Shown: positions 1 through 7,395, counted from the stretch's first letter. The stretch is 12,576 nt of DNA from Thiotrichaceae bacterium (GCA_027008665.1 JALVEA010000144.1:1-12576); one strand, 5' to 3'. A program made the numbers and translations. The notes: a model not told the origin generated them from the letters alone.

Positions 1-823
1 AGAAGAAGACAGTAGCAATCCCAATCGCTTAAAAATATTGGCGCAATTACCCAATAACAAACACCCTGAGTCACTCGGAAAACCGGGTGAACAAATCTAT
101 GCTACTCGTTTTATAGGAGATAAAGCTTATCTTGTCACTTTTAGAACCACTGATCCTTTGTATATTGTGGATATGAGCGACCCTGCTGATCCTTTTATTG
201 CGGGTGAATTAAAAGTCGATGGTTATTCAGATTACCTGCATCCCATTGGTGATAAATACCTACTTGGTATTGGTAAAGATGCTGTTCCTGCCATCAATGC
301 AATGGGGGATAGTAGAGGCGCTTGGTATCAAGGTGTGAAACTTTCATTGATTGATATTAGCAATCCTCAAACACCGCGTGAAGTATGGCAGGAAATCATT
401 GGCAAACGAGGCACAGAAACAACCGTTTCAAACACTCATCATGGCATCACCTTTTTAGCACAGGGGGATAATATTAAAATAGCCTTGCCAATTAGCTTGC
501 ATGATAAGGAAGTCGAAGGAGGTCCAATTGGAATAAATGAGCTTCCAACGGATGAGTTTCCAACAGATACAATAACAATCGATGCAGCACAAAGAGATAA
601 CGCTGAAGAAATTACTCCTAATCGTTATTATAAATGGCAGTATGATGCACTTTATCAATACAGCATCAATACGCAAACGGGTGTGTTAACGCCATTAGAG
701 ATTATAAAATCCCCTACAAGTAGAGAAGATAAATTTGCGATGACTATTCAATATGACCGCTCTGCTTTTATCGGTGGTCGCGCTTATTATTTGCACGGCG
801 ATAAAATTATCTCTGGAAATTAA
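1..823 (+). CDS. Beta-propeller domain protein, C-terminal part (5' end outside window)
   Basis: The reading frame is open from base 2, so this is the end of a longer gene; the 273 visible codons are the C-terminal portion. Its product aligns with the last ~240 residues of the lipoprotein encoded at 7639-9621: over the stretch beginning LAQLPNNKHPE, 60 of 69 residues are identical. By that homology it belongs to the secreted beta-propeller family (Pfam 'Beta_propel', PF09826 type), whose biochemical role is not established. Visible blade-like motifs include DKAYLVTFRTTDPLYIVD and SDPADPFIAGELK. Compared with the paralogue it carries an extra acidic, Thr/Pro-rich insertion before the YYKWQYDALYQY motif and a different C-terminal tail. 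Its stop codon lies one base from the end of the convergent gene at 825, leaving no room for a separate terminator. Whether it also starts with a lipoprotein signal cannot be seen. Confidence 0.88.
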   Translation, partial: EEDSSNPNRLKILAQLPNNKHPESLGKPGEQIYATRFIGDKAYLVTFRTTDPLYIVDMSDPADPFIAGELKVDGYSDYLHPIGDKYLLGIGKDAVPAINAMGDSRGAWYQGVKLSLIDISNPQTPREVWQEIIGKRGTETTVSNTHHGITFLAQGDNIKIALPISLHDKEVEGGPIGINELPTDEFPTDTITIDAAQRDNAEEITPNRYYKWQYDALYQYSINTQTGVLTPLEIIKSPTSREDKFAMTIQYDRSAFIGGRAYYLHGDKIISGN

Positions 824-824
824 G

Positions 825-1442
825 CTATTTAAAAATCGCTTCAATTTTCTGTTGTAAGCTCTCAAAAAAAGATGTTTCAAGAGCCGTTTGTTTTTTAAGC
901 TGCTCTTGAACAACTTTTTCAACCTCTTTTCGTGGCTGTTTTGTATTCTGCTGGTAGACTTTTTCATCTAAACGATCTTCTGCACAGGCGAAGGCGTTTG
1001 TTTGTGTTGTTCCAAGTTTAATTTCCCCTTTTTCTATAATAATTGCCTGAATCTCTTCGGTGCAATAACTCGCTACTGGCATTTTTTTATTTTTTCTTTT
1101 TTCGGCGCTTAATTCAGTTTCTGTTCCCCCGATTAACAAGATATAGTCAATATTTTCCTCTGGGTAAGAATAACTTTGAATCTTTTCCTGTTTATTATCA
1201 GCAAAAAAATAGCAAGGCGATTGGCTTGCTAATGGAAACCAAGGGATTGCACCGTCTGTATAATCAATGGCAAGTTGGCAGTATTGTTTGTCATTATTTA
1301 ATTTAAAATGAAAACGATCAATGCTCCCTTCAATCAGCAATGGCTTAACTGGCTTGGGTTCAGTAGCAAAGAGGTAAGCATTTTGTATAAAAAAACCAGT
1401 TCCAATAAAAAACAGCCATATTTTCAAAGCCCTTTTTTTCAT
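825..1442 (-). CDS. Exported protein, candidate immunity protein for the adjacent Tae4 amidase
   Basis: The ATG at 1442 gives 205 residues. It is preferred over an in-frame ATG at 1457 because it starts directly with a signal-peptide-like MKKRALKIWLFF segment and forms a TAATG overlap with the upstream tae4-like stop codon, typical of translational coupling. The hydrophobic N-terminus has a plausible cleavage site near LFA/TEP (about residue 27), so the mature protein should be periplasmic. The mature part has four cysteines (about 55, 77, 127 and 153, numbered from this start), which could form disulfides, and a charged, probably helical C-terminus rich in Glu, Lys and Gln. I recognise no named family. 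Immunity is inferred: it lies immediately downstream of, and is coupled to, a peptidoglycan amidase toxin that acts in the periplasm, where the protector must reside. It is longer than the usual ~120-residue Tai4 proteins and shows no obvious resemblance to them. Confidence 0.7.
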   Translation of the reverse strand: MKKRALKIWLFFIGTGFFIQNAYLFATEPKPVKPLLIEGSIDRFHFKLNNDKQYCQLAIDYTDGAIPWFPLASQSPCYFFADNKQEKIQSYSYPEENIDYILLIGGTETELSAEKRKNKKMPVASYCTEEIQAIIIEKGEIKLGTTQTNAFACAEDRLDEKVYQQNTKQPRKEVEKVVQEQLKKQTALETSFFESLQQKIEAIFK

Positions 1443-2293
1443 TAGTAAACATCCCAAAACCAGAGTTCTTTATAGTCTGATTCAAAATAAGAAGCAAAAC
1501 CACCGACTAAATATTCGCCATTCCAAACATCAATATGATCCGTTGTATCCCAACCATCACGAATAAAAAGAATGCCTGAGCGACCTAGAATATCCTCTTT
1601 AGAATACAGAATATGCCGTTGACCAAAGATTCCCGTTTGAGTTTTGACCCAATTAGCCAGCTCTTGTGCTGCTAAAACATGCCCTTTCACCTTGCCATGC
1701 TTATGATGAGCATAATTATTGTATTCAGTGGTACAACGACGTAAGACACTACGCTTGGTTGACAAACGAATATCCGATAATTCAAGCGCCTCTCCCATGC
1801 GAATTGCACATTGATTACGAAAACGCTCACCATCACAAACATTGGCGCGTCCCGCATGATTTTTCCATAATAATTGCATTAATGAAACACCAATATGACG
1901 CTTTAAAATGGTATTACCATCCATCGCTACCACTGTCTGCATCTCACCTTCATGACGTGAACGCTTATTAAAACGAATCACTATTGTTCCTGTCACGCGA
2001 TCAAAGGGCTGAATAATTTTGATATTTTGCGTCCCTTCAAGACTGATTTCAATATTTTGATAATAACCACGTGGTGACGTTTCTACTCTAAATTCAATAT
2101 CATCATAGAGGGTCACTTTATCTGTGTCGGTAGTGAAATCTATTAGCACAGGATTCTCAGGTGTTCCTCCATTACTGTTTGGGTTTGAGCTTGAGTTTGA
2201 GTTTGAGTTTGGATTCGAGTTTGGATTCGAGTTTGGATTCGAGCGACTACCAAGTAACTCAGCTAACCAACGAAAAAATGCAGAGAATGACAT
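1442..2293 (-). CDS. tae4: Type VI secretion amidase effector, Tae4 family, with N-terminal extension
   Basis: The product has 283 residues. Residues ~145-283 match Tae4 peptidoglycan amidases, which cleave within the peptide stem of rival cell walls after T6SS delivery. The signature NQCAIRMGEAL holds the likely nucleophile Cys162, and DHIDVWNG holds the likely catalytic His253 with Asp255 nearby; GRSGILFIRDGW precedes it. Known Tae4 proteins are usually only the catalytic domain (~160 residues). This one adds a short amphipathic start (1-16), an Asn/Ser/Pro-rich repetitive linker (18-42), and a segment of ~50-140 with beta-strand patterning that I infer to be an Ig-like domain. No Sec signal is present, as expected for T6SS cargo. 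It follows the PLP-enzyme gene by 36 bp and overlaps the candidate immunity gene by one base. No T6SS structural gene, VgrG, Hcp or PAAR is in the window, so the pair is orphan here. The Shine-Dalgarno is weak (GAGA about 9 nt upstream). Confidence 0.88.
   Translation of the reverse strand: MSFSAFFRWLAELLGSRSNPNSNPNSNPNSNSNSSSNPNSNGGTPENPVLIDFTTDTDKVTLYDDIEFRVETSPRGYYQNIEISLEGTQNIKIIQPFDRVTGTIVIRFNKRSRHEGEMQTVVAMDGNTILKRHIGVSLMQLLWKNHAGRANVCDGERFRNQCAIRMGEALELSDIRLSTKRSVLRRCTTEYNNYAHHKHGKVKGHVLAAQELANWVKTQTGIFGQRHILYSKEDILGRSGILFIRDGWDTTDHIDVWNGEYLVGGFASYFESDYKELWFWDVY
2181..2243 (-). repeat. Tandem short repeats encoding the Asn-Ser-Pro linker of the Tae4 protein
   Basis: On the + strand there are two perfect 12-bp units (GGATTCGAGTTT) at 2211-2234, a partial third at 2235-2243, and a run of related 6-bp GAGTTT-like units to the left. 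Read on the minus strand they encode (PNSN) and (NS) repeats at roughly residues 18-38. All units are multiples of three, so copy-number changes would alter linker length without shifting the frame. Confidence 0.85.
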
Positions 2294-2329
2294 AGTTAAT
2301 ATCTCTATAGTTTGTGAGGTGAAATAAGA

Positions 2330-3292
2330 TTATAAATAAACGACTATTTTTTGCCATGCTTTGTGACCCGCAATGCGTATCACTTTATCTTTCATACCAT
2401 ACCATGCTTGTAAACCACCTGAGTGTAGCATAAGCAGTTTGCTTCCTGCTTTAAATCGCCCTGTTTTTATTTGCTCTATAACACAACGACACATCTTGCT
2501 GGTATAGATAGGATCTAAAAGAACCTCAGTTTGTTCTAAAACATCAAGAATAAAATACAATAATGCAGCATCAAATTTAGCATAGCCACCAAAATCAGCG
2601 GGTTGTATTTTATAATTTTTATTCTGCGTGTATTTTCCTAGTAAACTATCAACCTTCTGATAGACACTATCATCTTTGACCACCAAATAACCTTGAATAT
2701 TTTGATAAGACTTTGCACCGTTTACTAAACCTGAAAAGGTCATTCCTGTTCCACAAGCAACAGTTACAACATCAGGCATTGAATTCTTTTGTAGCAAACA
2801 ATGATAATTAATCTGTTGCATTAACTCAGTACAACCCTGCAATGCAAGCTCGCTACTTCCTCCCTCGGGAATTATTAATGCATCAGGGTATTGCTGTTGT
2901 AATTGTTGTAAATAATCCGCATCATATCGGCGTTTATAACTTGCTCTATCAACAAACTCTAATTTCATACCCGCCTTTATTGCAGCACTGAGGGTTGGAT
3001 TGGACACATATTCTTTTTCACCACGAATAATAGCCACACTTTGCAACCCTACTGATGCAGAATACAAAGCAAGTGCATGAATATGATTTGAAAACGCTCC
3101 TCCAAAACTTAATAACTGTGAATAATTATATTGTTTAGCGTATTCAATATTAGGCAGTAGTTTATAGAGTTTATTACCACTGGCTAATGGATGCACTTTA
3201 TCCGCTCTGGCAATCCATAAAGAAATCGCTTGTTTATTCGCAATTGCCAAAGGGAAAGCTTCTATCGTTAAACTAAAATCGCTTAAATTCAT
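2330..3292 (-). CDS. PLP-dependent enzyme, ACC deaminase / D-cysteine desulfhydrase family
   Basis: The product has 320 residues, the normal length for this fold-type II PLP family. SGNKLYKL places the PLP-binding lysine at Lys41. SFGGAFSNHIHALA (62-75) is the conserved substrate/cofactor loop, EGGSSELALQGC (143-154) is typical of the family, CGTGMTFSGL (180-189) is the glycine-rich phosphate-binding loop, and LDPIYTSKM (259-267) and LHSGGLQ (289-295) complete the pattern. Members deaminate 1-aminocyclopropane-1-carboxylate or, more often in bacteria, release H2S, pyruvate and ammonia from D-cysteine. The sequence seen here does not settle which substrate applies; desulfhydrase-like activity is the safer guess. 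The ATG directly abuts the stop of the upstream acyltransferase gene (TAAATG), so the two are surely co-transcribed. The protein is cytoplasmic, with no signal or membrane segment. Confidence 0.9.
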   Translation of the reverse strand: MNLSDFSLTIEAFPLAIANKQAISLWIARADKVHPLASGNKLYKLLPNIEYAKQYNYSQLLSFGGAFSNHIHALALYSASVGLQSVAIIRGEKEYVSNPTLSAAIKAGMKLEFVDRASYKRRYDADYLQQLQQQYPDALIIPEGGSSELALQGCTELMQQINYHCLLQKNSMPDVVTVACGTGMTFSGLVNGAKSYQNIQGYLVVKDDSVYQKVDSLLGKYTQNKNYKIQPADFGGYAKFDAALLYFILDVLEQTEVLLDPIYTSKMCRCVIEQIKTGRFKAGSKLLMLHSGGLQAWYGMKDKVIRIAGHKAWQKIVVYL

Positions 3293-4417
3293 TTATTCAA
3301 AACGATACATTGCCCCATCAGAGACTATTAATCCAATACCAATTAAAATAAAGAGCAAACCTCCAAGCAAGGATGATACAAATATTTGTTTTTGAGTAAA
3401 GCGTTGTTTATTTCTAAAAGGTGCTTCAATATAACGCCAACTTATATAGCCCATTAACACAGAAATCAGACTTAAGGCTAGCATAATAGGCACACTCGGT
3501 AGATCCATATAATAGGCGCGCGCAAAGACGAATAAAGGTTGATGCCATAAATAAGCACTATAAGAGACTAAACCAATCATAACAAAGAGCTTAAATGATA
3601 ATAGTTTATTCACTAGCGTATGGTTATTAGCAAACAAAATAATCAACGCTGTCCCCACTGTCGGGGCAAGTGCGTATAAACTTGGAAAAGGTATCTCTTT
3701 ATTCAAAAAAAAGATCGACATTAGGATCATTCCTAAACCCAATACACTAGCAATATGGCAGATAAGTCCCTTTGGTTGTGGCTTAGAAAAGAGATAAAGG
3801 GCAGTTAATGCGCCAATCATTAACTCCCATGCTCGTGTAGGGATTAAATAGAAGTTTGCTTCAGAAAAATAGCGCCAACCCCATTCTGTTAAACCTAAGC
3901 TGACTAATGCAATTAGCACAATCAATATCACTAGAATACGTTTATTTTTTCCTGCAAAAAGGGCTAGAAACAGAGGAAAAACAATATAAAACTGCTCTTC
4001 AACCGCCAAACTCCATGTATGCAATAAAGGAATCAACTCTGTATCGGCAGTAAAATAGTCTGTCCCTAACCAAAACAAAATATTTGAAACAAAAGTAACC
4101 ACTGCAATAAGGCTCTTGCCAAACTCTTTTAGCTCGTATGGTAACAACCAAAACCATGCAAAAGGGAGGCAGACCAAAAGCACAGTAAATAAAGCAGGTA
4201 GGATACGCCGAGCGCGTCTTTCATAAAAATTAACAATGGAAAACGTCCCTTGTTGCTGTTCTTGCAATAAAATCGTTGTAATAAGATAACCACTGATAAC
4301 AAAAAATATATCGACACCGATATATCCACCGCTGATCCATTTGAAACCTGCATGAAACAAAATCACAGGAACCACTGCTAATGCACGCAAACCATCAATT
4401 TCTTTTCTATAAATCAT
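3293..4417 (-). CDS. Acyltransferase-3 (OafA/YrhL-type) membrane protein, without SGNH domain
   Basis: The product has 374 residues and about ten or eleven hydrophobic segments. The AT3 family hallmarks are present: EIDGLRALAVVPVILFHAG (6-24, including Arg11 and His22), GGYIGVDIFFVISGYLI (30-46), FYERRARRILPAL (64-76), LLHTWSLAVEEQFY (131-144) and, late in the protein, WRYIEAPFRN. These inner-membrane enzymes move acyl groups, usually acetyl, across the membrane onto O-antigen, peptidoglycan or other glycans. Many relatives of ~650 residues continue after the last helix into a periplasmic SGNH domain. This one stops right after that helix (ending DGAMYRFE), and an SGNH protein is instead encoded divergently at 4645. 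It is the first gene of the leftward block. No clear Shine-Dalgarno is visible before the ATG at 4417. The acceptor glycan is unknown. Confidence 0.92.
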   Translation of the reverse strand: MIYRKEIDGLRALAVVPVILFHAGFKWISGGYIGVDIFFVISGYLITTILLQEQQQGTFSIVNFYERRARRILPALFTVLLVCLPFAWFWLLPYELKEFGKSLIAVVTFVSNILFWLGTDYFTADTELIPLLHTWSLAVEEQFYIVFPLFLALFAGKNKRILVILIVLIALVSLGLTEWGWRYFSEANFYLIPTRAWELMIGALTALYLFSKPQPKGLICHIASVLGLGMILMSIFFLNKEIPFPSLYALAPTVGTALIILFANNHTLVNKLLSFKLFVMIGLVSYSAYLWHQPLFVFARAYYMDLPSVPIMLALSLISVLMGYISWRYIEAPFRNKQRFTQKQIFVSSLLGGLLFILIGIGLIVSDGAMYRFE

Positions 4418-4523
4418 GACAATAAAGGGTAGTTCAAAAAATAATAATTACGAATACTTTTTTACAAAAAAGCGTTGAGGATTGAATACACATTCCTCAG
4501 TACCACTGATCTTAATAAATAAC

Positions 4524-4552
4524 TTGTTAAGAAATAAAACAAAACATATAAA
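4524..4552 (+). promoter_or_regulatory. Candidate sigma-70 promoter of the SGNH gene
   Basis: TTGTTA (4524-4529) and TATAAA (4547-4552) are separated by exactly 17 bp in the 227-bp divergent region. This would start transcription near 4559 and give a leader of roughly 85 nt before the ATG at 4645. A comparable pair for the leftward acyltransferase gene could not be picked out with confidence. Confidence 0.5.
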
Positions 4553-4644
4553 ATCCATTCAATACTATACTTTCAAAATGTTATAGTTCAGCCACACAAA
4601 ACAAGACTCATTAAAAACGAACGATTTAAGGAAGGAAGTTCAGT

Positions 4645-5493
4645 ATGTATACGGCAATTCGGCTAGCTCTATTCAGCTTTATTTACAGTATTATTTTTAT
4701 CGTCTCATTTTCAAGCATGGCAACTAGCGCAGAGACTCCCTCTGTGCGTAAGAGCCTCATTCGGTCATCTAATACCAATGCCAATGAAAAATACACTTTT
4801 CAATATTGCAATCCTTTAAGAAAAAAACCCTTTGATAAAAAAAGTAGCAAAAAAAAATTGCTGGTTATTGGCGATAGTCAAGCCTGTGACTTTCTTAACA
4901 GCATTAAGGAGAATGGATTTTTCAGTAATTATCAAATCCGTATGCGCTATATTCCTTATCAATGCCAGCCTGTTTTAAGCACTCACCCCTCCTATTTTAT
5001 TGCACGTAAAGACCGCGCATTATGTGAAAATACAGAGAGAACTGATAACCTTGAACAAGCAAGAGCGCAAATAGAAGAAGCCGATTTGATTATTTTTTCA
5101 GCTAGATGGAAGATTAAAGCAGCACAAGCACTCTCCCATACCATCCGCCATTTAAAACTAAAACCTCAGCAAAAAGTTGTTGTTGTTGGTAGCAAATCCT
5201 TTGGAAAAATATCCATTAGACAATATTTGCGTATGTCTGATAGAAAACTATTAACAATAAAAAATGAAATAGATCAGGAAGTAAAAGAGGTTAATTCCAT
5301 TTTACGCACACGCCTTAGTCCTAGAGCAGTTTTTATAGATCAATATAAATTAATTTGCGGCTCAGATAGTAGCTGTCCTATTTTTACAGGAAATCTTGAT
5401 CTTATCTCCTATGATGGCTGGCATTTAACACAAGCAGGGGCGCGTTATGTTGGTAGTAAGGTGTTTCAAAATAGTCCGCTAAGCCGAATGTAA
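4645..5493 (+). CDS. Secreted SGNH-hydrolase-like protein, probable partner of the AT3 acyltransferase
   Basis: The product has 282 residues. AAGGAAGG lies about 8 nt before the ATG, a strong ribosome binding site. The N-terminus is hydrophobic (residues ~5-28, cleavage near TSA/E), indicating export to the periplasm. KKLLVIGDSQACDFL (70-84) holds the block I GDS motif with the likely nucleophile Ser78. YDGWHLTQAGARYVG (256-270) holds the DxxH motif with Asp257 and His260. This is the pattern of the SGNH domain that normally sits at the C-terminus of AT3-SGNH acyltransferases. The adjacent divergent acyltransferase lacks exactly that domain, so I infer that the two cooperate to O-acylate an envelope glycan. 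A stand-alone esterase is the alternative. The mature protein contains several cysteines, for example in the segment CGSDSSCPIF. A hairpin follows 24 bp after the stop. Confidence 0.85.
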   Translation: MYTAIRLALFSFIYSIIFIVSFSSMATSAETPSVRKSLIRSSNTNANEKYTFQYCNPLRKKPFDKKSSKKKLLVIGDSQACDFLNSIKENGFFSNYQIRMRYIPYQCQPVLSTHPSYFIARKDRALCENTERTDNLEQARAQIEEADLIIFSARWKIKAAQALSHTIRHLKLKPQQKVVVVGSKSFGKISIRQYLRMSDRKLLTIKNEIDQEVKEVNSILRTRLSPRAVFIDQYKLICGSDSSCPIFTGNLDLISYDGWHLTQAGARYVGSKVFQNSPLSRM

Positions 5494-5517
5494 AAACTTA
5501 GAAACATTCTTCCGGGT

Positions 5518-5543
5518 GGAGACCCATCCTAGGCTGGGTCTCC
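5518..5543. other. Perfect 9-bp hairpin between the SGNH and folate genes
   Basis: GGAGACCCA (5518-5526) and TGGGTCTCC (5535-5543) are exact reverse complements around an 8-nt loop containing CCTAGG. No T-run follows, so it is not a standard intrinsic terminator, though it could attenuate or protect the SGNH transcript. The 3' stem and the following ACAGCCT can form alternative pairings (AGGCTG with CAGCCT). Confidence 0.6.
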
Positions 5544-5604
5544 TCTCGCTTGAAATCACAGCCTCCGCATTCTCTCACTCACGACATTATGCTTTCTAAA
5601 GCTT

Positions 5605-6192
5605 ATGACCGCAGCAAACAAAAGAAACACATTACGCGCTCAGTTACAACAACGGCGCTACTCACTCTCAAAAAAGCAACAAAGAGACTATTCAAAAAAA
5701 ATTTGCCAGCAAATCATCGCTAAATCGACCTGTTTCCAAAAAGCTCAACATATTGCTTTTTATACCCCTGTAAAAGGCGAGGCAAACCCGCTTCCCTTAC
5801 AAAAAATGGCGGATAAATCCTTTTATTTACCTGTACTTTCATTAAAACAAGCATTCCATTTGATCTTTGTAAAAATTGATAAAAATACCCGATATAGGAA
5901 TAATAAATACGCTATCCCTGAGCCTATTTATAATGCTGAAGATATTATTGCAGCAGAGAATTTAGATTTAATTATTATGCCGTTAGTGGCTATGGATAGA
6001 CAGGGGAATAGATTAGGTATGGGAGGCGGTTATTATGATCGCAGTCTCGCCTTTAAAAAAGAAGCAAAGACAAACGCTCCGCAACTATTAGGCTTTGCTT
6101 ATGATTTTCAGCTTGTGGATAAACTAACAGCTAAAGCATGGGATGTGCCTTTGGATTTCATGGCAACTAATAAAGAATTCATTTGTCTGTGA
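5605..6192 (+). CDS. fau: 5-formyltetrahydrofolate cyclo-ligase
   Basis: The product has 195 residues, the usual size. The enzyme uses ATP to convert 5-formyltetrahydrofolate to 5,10-methenyltetrahydrofolate, returning the stored formyl folate to one-carbon metabolism in the cytoplasm. The diagnostic GNRLGMGGGYYDRSL motif (nucleotide/Mg-binding loop) is intact near residues 133-147. An N-terminal basic helix (NKRNTLRAQLQQRR) and the AFYTPVKGEANP block are also typical. There is no good Shine-Dalgarno before the ATG at 5605 and no clear promoter in the preceding 111 bp, so it may be read through from the SGNH gene or from a promoter not recognised here. In many gammaproteobacteria this gene follows the 6S RNA gene ssrS; only a weak trace of that was seen upstream. 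The end converges on apbC across a strong hairpin. Confidence 0.95.
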   Translation: MTAANKRNTLRAQLQQRRYSLSKKQQRDYSKKICQQIIAKSTCFQKAQHIAFYTPVKGEANPLPLQKMADKSFYLPVLSLKQAFHLIFVKIDKNTRYRNNKYAIPEPIYNAEDIIAAENLDLIIMPLVAMDRQGNRLGMGGGYYDRSLAFKKEAKTNAPQLLGFAYDFQLVDKLTAKAWDVPLDFMATNKEFICL

Positions 6193-6212
6193 AAAATATT
6201 TAATATCTTTGC

Positions 6213-6237
6213 TAGACGGGTTTTATAAACCCGTCTA
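6213..6237. terminator. Hairpin between convergent fau and apbC, probable bidirectional terminator
   Basis: TAGACGGGTTT (6213-6223) and AAACCCGTCTA (6227-6237) form a perfect 11-bp stem with a 3-nt loop. It lies in the 57-bp gap between two convergent stop codons. The U-rich stretches on either side are weak (CCCGTTTTAATC downstream on the + strand, AAAGATATTAAATA-type on the other). The position makes termination the likely role, but such palindromes can also be members of a dispersed repeat family. Confidence 0.65.
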
Positions 6238-6249
6238 CCCGTTTTAATC

Positions 6250-7344
6250 TCAAGTACTTTGAATCACAATATTTGGAAATTTAGTGCTGTAGTCTTTCTT
6301 TTGAGAAGCTAAACGTGATGCCATTGCTCGTGAAATATCTTTATACAATTCTGCAATTTTTCCATCAGGATCAGAGGCAACGGAAGGATGACCACTATCT
6401 GCTTGCTCACGAATACTCATATCTAATGGCAATGCACCGAGATAATCGACATCGGATTCATTCGCCATGCGCTTTCCTCCGCCTTCGCCGAAAATATGCT
6501 CTGAATGACCACATTCGCTACAAATATGAATACTCATATTCTCAATCACACCTAATACAGGTACTTCAACCTTTTGGAACATTTTTAATCCCTTACGTGC
6601 ATCAAGCAAAGCAATATCTTGAGGTGTGGTAACGATAACCGCACCACTAACGGGGATTTTTTGAGATAGAGTAAGTTGCGTATCTCCAGTTCCAGGAGGT
6701 AAATCAACAATAAGATAATCTAGCTCGCCCCAGTTGGTATCATTAAGAAGTTGCTCCAATGCTTGCGTTACCATAGGGCCACGCCAAATCATAGGCGTAT
6801 CTTCCTCTACCAAAAAACCAATCGACATTGCCTTTAAACCGTAATTTTCCATCGGTTCAAGTGTTCGGCCATCTTTAGATTCTGGGCTTTCACCCGCTAG
6901 ACCTAACATACGTGGCTGACTAGGACCATAAATATCTGCATCTAAAACACCAACGCTTGCACCATCGGCAAGTAATGCTAAGGCGAGATTAATCGACGTG
7001 GTTGATTTACCAACACCTCCTTTTCCTGAAGCAACGGCAATAATATTTTTAATCCCTTTAATACGTTTCAAACTGGTTTGTACTTTGTGGGCAACAATGC
7101 GTTGTTCAACTATCACCTCTACTTCATTAATCGCATCATCTTCTTCTAATATTGTTTTCACTTTTGTTGCTAATTCATCACGATACGATCCCGCAGGATA
7201 GCCTAACTCAATACGAACAAAAACTTTTCCCTCTTTAATGTCAACGGACTTAATGCTATTCGCTGACACTAAATCTTGTTCTAAATATTTATCCTTAACT
7301 TCTCTTAATAAGGCATCAATGCTCTCGCGTGATAATTCTGACAT
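6250..7344 (-). CDS. apbC: Iron-sulfur cluster carrier protein ApbC/Mrp
   Basis: The product has 364 residues. An N-terminal DUF59 (MIP18-like) domain covers about residues 6-85. The deviant-Walker P-loop GKGGVGKST lies at 107-115 with the signature Lys108 and Lys113. DADIYGPSQPRM (135-146) and DLPPGTGDTQLTLSQ (214-228) are the switch motifs of Mrp/NBP35 ATPases. The CxxC motif (Cys275, Cys278; ICSECGHSEHIFGEGGG) binds a bridging 4Fe-4S cluster in the dimer. The protein binds and hands over Fe-S clusters in the cytoplasm. Start choice: GGAG lies about 9 nt before the ATG at 7344. It is transcribed alone, divergently from the lipoprotein gene and convergently with fau. Length and motifs are ordinary, with nothing missing. 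Confidence 0.97.
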   Translation of the reverse strand: MSELSRESIDALLREVKDKYLEQDLVSANSIKSVDIKEGKVFVRIELGYPAGSYRDELATKVKTILEEDDAINEVEVIVEQRIVAHKVQTSLKRIKGIKNIIAVASGKGGVGKSTTSINLALALLADGASVGVLDADIYGPSQPRMLGLAGESPESKDGRTLEPMENYGLKAMSIGFLVEEDTPMIWRGPMVTQALEQLLNDTNWGELDYLIVDLPPGTGDTQLTLSQKIPVSGAVIVTTPQDIALLDARKGLKMFQKVEVPVLGVIENMSIHICSECGHSEHIFGEGGGKRMANESDVDYLGALPLDMSIREQADSGHPSVASDPDGKIAELYKDISRAMASRLASQKKDYSTKFPNIVIQST

Positions 7345-7366
7345 ATTTTATGTCTCCGTAAAATTT

Positions 7367-7395
7367 ATTAAATATTTTAAGGACTAAGAATTCAA
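7367..7395 (-). promoter_or_regulatory. Candidate sigma-70 promoter of apbC
   Basis: On the minus strand TTGAAT (7395-7390) and TTTAAT (7372-7367) are 17 bp apart, with the predicted start near 7360 and the GGAG ribosome binding site at 7357-7354. The leader would be very short, so another start further upstream in the 294-bp gap is possible. Confidence 0.4.

Noticed and set aside
1666..1971. Plus-strand ORF within the Tae4 gene
   Set aside because: It is antisense to the strongly conserved Tae4 catalytic domain and has a His/Tyr-rich product with no family features.
4129..4353. Second minus-strand frame inside the acyltransferase gene
   Set aside because: It overlaps the conserved N-terminal AT3 motifs in another frame and has no independent start signals.
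4474..4499. Short inverted repeat TGAGGA/TCCTCA in the divergent promoter region
   Set aside because: Only six base pairs with a long spacer, so chance is likely; not listed as an operator.
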